This document shows positions 8,032 to 8,717 of a DNA stretch of 8,717 nt, in pieces (position 1 is the first letter of the stretch; the number at the start of each line of letters is the position of its first letter). Location of the stretch: NCBI GenBank assembly GCA_021841725.1, contig JAKCEC010000047.1:1-8717 (forward strand), given 5' to 3'. A program made the position numbers and the translations under genes. Source of the stretch: Actinomycetes bacterium. GTDB taxonomy: Bacteria > Actinomycetota > Acidimicrobiia > Acidimicrobiales > RAAP-2. The notes below the pieces were generated by a model. The model saw nothing but the letters and a program-made list of their open reading frames with translations. It was not told where the DNA came from and did not search any database.

Positions 8032-8708
8032 ACATTCTCGCCATCGAGACGGCCACCGCGGTGTGCGCGATCGGTCTGCGCACCCGCGAGGGCGTCGAGC
8101 TCGGCTGGGTGGTGGACGAGGACCGCCACCACACCGAGGTGCTGAGCGCCGCGATCGCGCGCGCCCTCGGCGAAACGGGTCTGCGCGCGCGCGACCTCGA
8201 CCGCGTGGTCGTCGACCGGGGGCCGGGGCTCTTCACCGGACTGCGCGTGGGCCTGGCGACGGCGATCGCCCTGAGCGAGGGGACCGGGGCGCCCTTGGTC
8301 GCGGTGACCTCGCTGGAACTGCTGGCGCACGGGGCGTACGCCGACGGCACGCGCGGGACCCTGGTGTGCGGCGTGGACGGACGGCGCGGCGAGGTGTTCG
8401 TCCAGAGCTTTCGCCTCGAGGACGACGGGGTCCGACCCCTGACGCCGGCCACGGTGGCGACGCCGCGGGCGGTGGTCATCGAGTGGGCCACCAACGGAGC
8501 GCCCGTCACCTTCACGGGTGACGGCGTGCAACGCTACCTGCGGGACTTCGCCGCGGTGCCCAACGGGGTCGTCGAGCACCAGCTGGTGCCATCGGTCAGC
8601 GCGGCGCTGGGACTGGGGGTCACGCGTGAGACGGTGACGCACGTCGAGCCGATGTACTTGCGGGAAGCGGACGCCGTCGCCAACTTCTCCACGCGCCAAC
8701 GCCCGTGA
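8028..8708 (+). CDS. tsaB: tRNA t6A biosynthesis protein TsaB
   Basis: Encodes TsaB (226 aa), the ASKHA-fold partner that heterodimerises with TsaD in the t6A-forming complex. The N-terminus MNILAIETATAVCAIGL is the beta1-beta2 start of the fold. RHHTEVL at 33-39 and DRGPGLFTGLRVGLATA at 63-79 match the family's RH-E-L and GPGSFTGLR signatures, with Leu68 in place of the usual Ser. The C-terminal VEPMYLREADA motif also fits. GTG at 8028 overlaps the tsaE stop as GTGA, indicating translational coupling. Upstream in-frame starts would overlap tsaE by more than 100 nt and give GC-shadow residues. Length (about 220-230 aa) is normal. The next gene again begins with a GTGA overlap. Confidence 0.95.
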   Translation: MNILAIETATAVCAIGLRTREGVELGWVVDEDRHHTEVLSAAIARALGETGLRARDLDRVVVDRGPGLFTGLRVGLATAIALSEGTGAPLVAVTSLELLAHGAYADGTRGTLVCGVDGRRGEVFVQSFRLEDDGVRPLTPATVATPRAVVIEWATNGAPVTFTGDGVQRYLRDFAAVPNGVVEHQLVPSVSAALGLGVTRETVTHVEPMYLREADAVANFSTRQRP

Positions 8709-8717
8709 ACGGGTGGC
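8705..8717 (+). CDS. Start of the next gene (partial, unidentified)
   Basis: GTG at 8705 overlaps the tsaB TGA in a GTGA arrangement, as at the tsaE/tsaB junction, and reads M-N-G-W before the window ends. From operon context it would be rimI (ribosomal protein S18 N-acetyltransferase) or tsaD, but four codons cannot show which. The start itself is inferred from the overlap pattern. Confidence 0.35.

Noticed and set aside
7653..8699. 348-codon open frame on the - strand across tsaE and tsaB
   Set aside because: It lies opposite two genes with intact catalytic motifs, and its composition is that of a high-GC shadow.

Overview
This is a compact, GC-rich stretch of core bacterial chromosome in which every gene lies on the + strand. 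The order is rpoA (3' end), rplQ, truA, rplM, rpsI, glmM, glmS, acpS, alr, a family-4 uracil-DNA glycosylase, tsaE, tsaB, and then the first bases of one more gene. This backbone is typical of Actinobacteria, where the alpha operon runs into truA-rplM-rpsI-glmM and glmS-acpS-alr-tsaE-tsaB-rimI-tsaD. L17 resembles actinobacterial L17 (a 'PTKG' start and the 'GDNAPMA' tail). The strong GC bias, the GTG/TTG starts and the very rare TTA codons agree with this. A deep branch such as Acidimicrobiia is my best guess, but it is an inference from sequence character and not a placement.

Layout. Positions 1-1401 hold the tail of the ribosomal-protein/RNA-polymerase alpha operon plus tRNA pseudouridine synthase. 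Positions 1402-1455 are the longest non-coding gap (54 nt), with a candidate promoter just upstream and a hairpin in front of rplM. Positions 1456-2306 encode L13 and S9. Positions 2312-5488 encode GlmM and GlmS, two enzymes of UDP-GlcNAc synthesis, separated by 24 nt that contain a hairpin and a candidate leaderless -10 element. Positions 5488-8708 are a tightly packed run in which genes overlap by 1-11 nt or abut: holo-ACP synthase, alanine racemase, uracil-DNA glycosylase, and the TsaE and TsaB subunits of the t6A tRNA modification machinery. The last 13 nt look like the start of the next gene, expected to be rimI or tsaD.

Together the genes serve transcription and translation (RpoA, L17, L13, S9, TruA, TsaE, TsaB), cell-wall precursor supply (GlmM, GlmS, Alr), fatty-acid or polyketide carrier activation (AcpS) and DNA repair (UDG). 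I see no mobile element, CRISPR array, tRNA or rRNA gene, and no stretch above 54 nt without a gene. I do not find a new biological system here. The points worth a second look are small: the regulatory layout of the two intergenic gaps, the alr-udg-tsaE arrangement with nnr absent, and a few substitutions at conserved positions.
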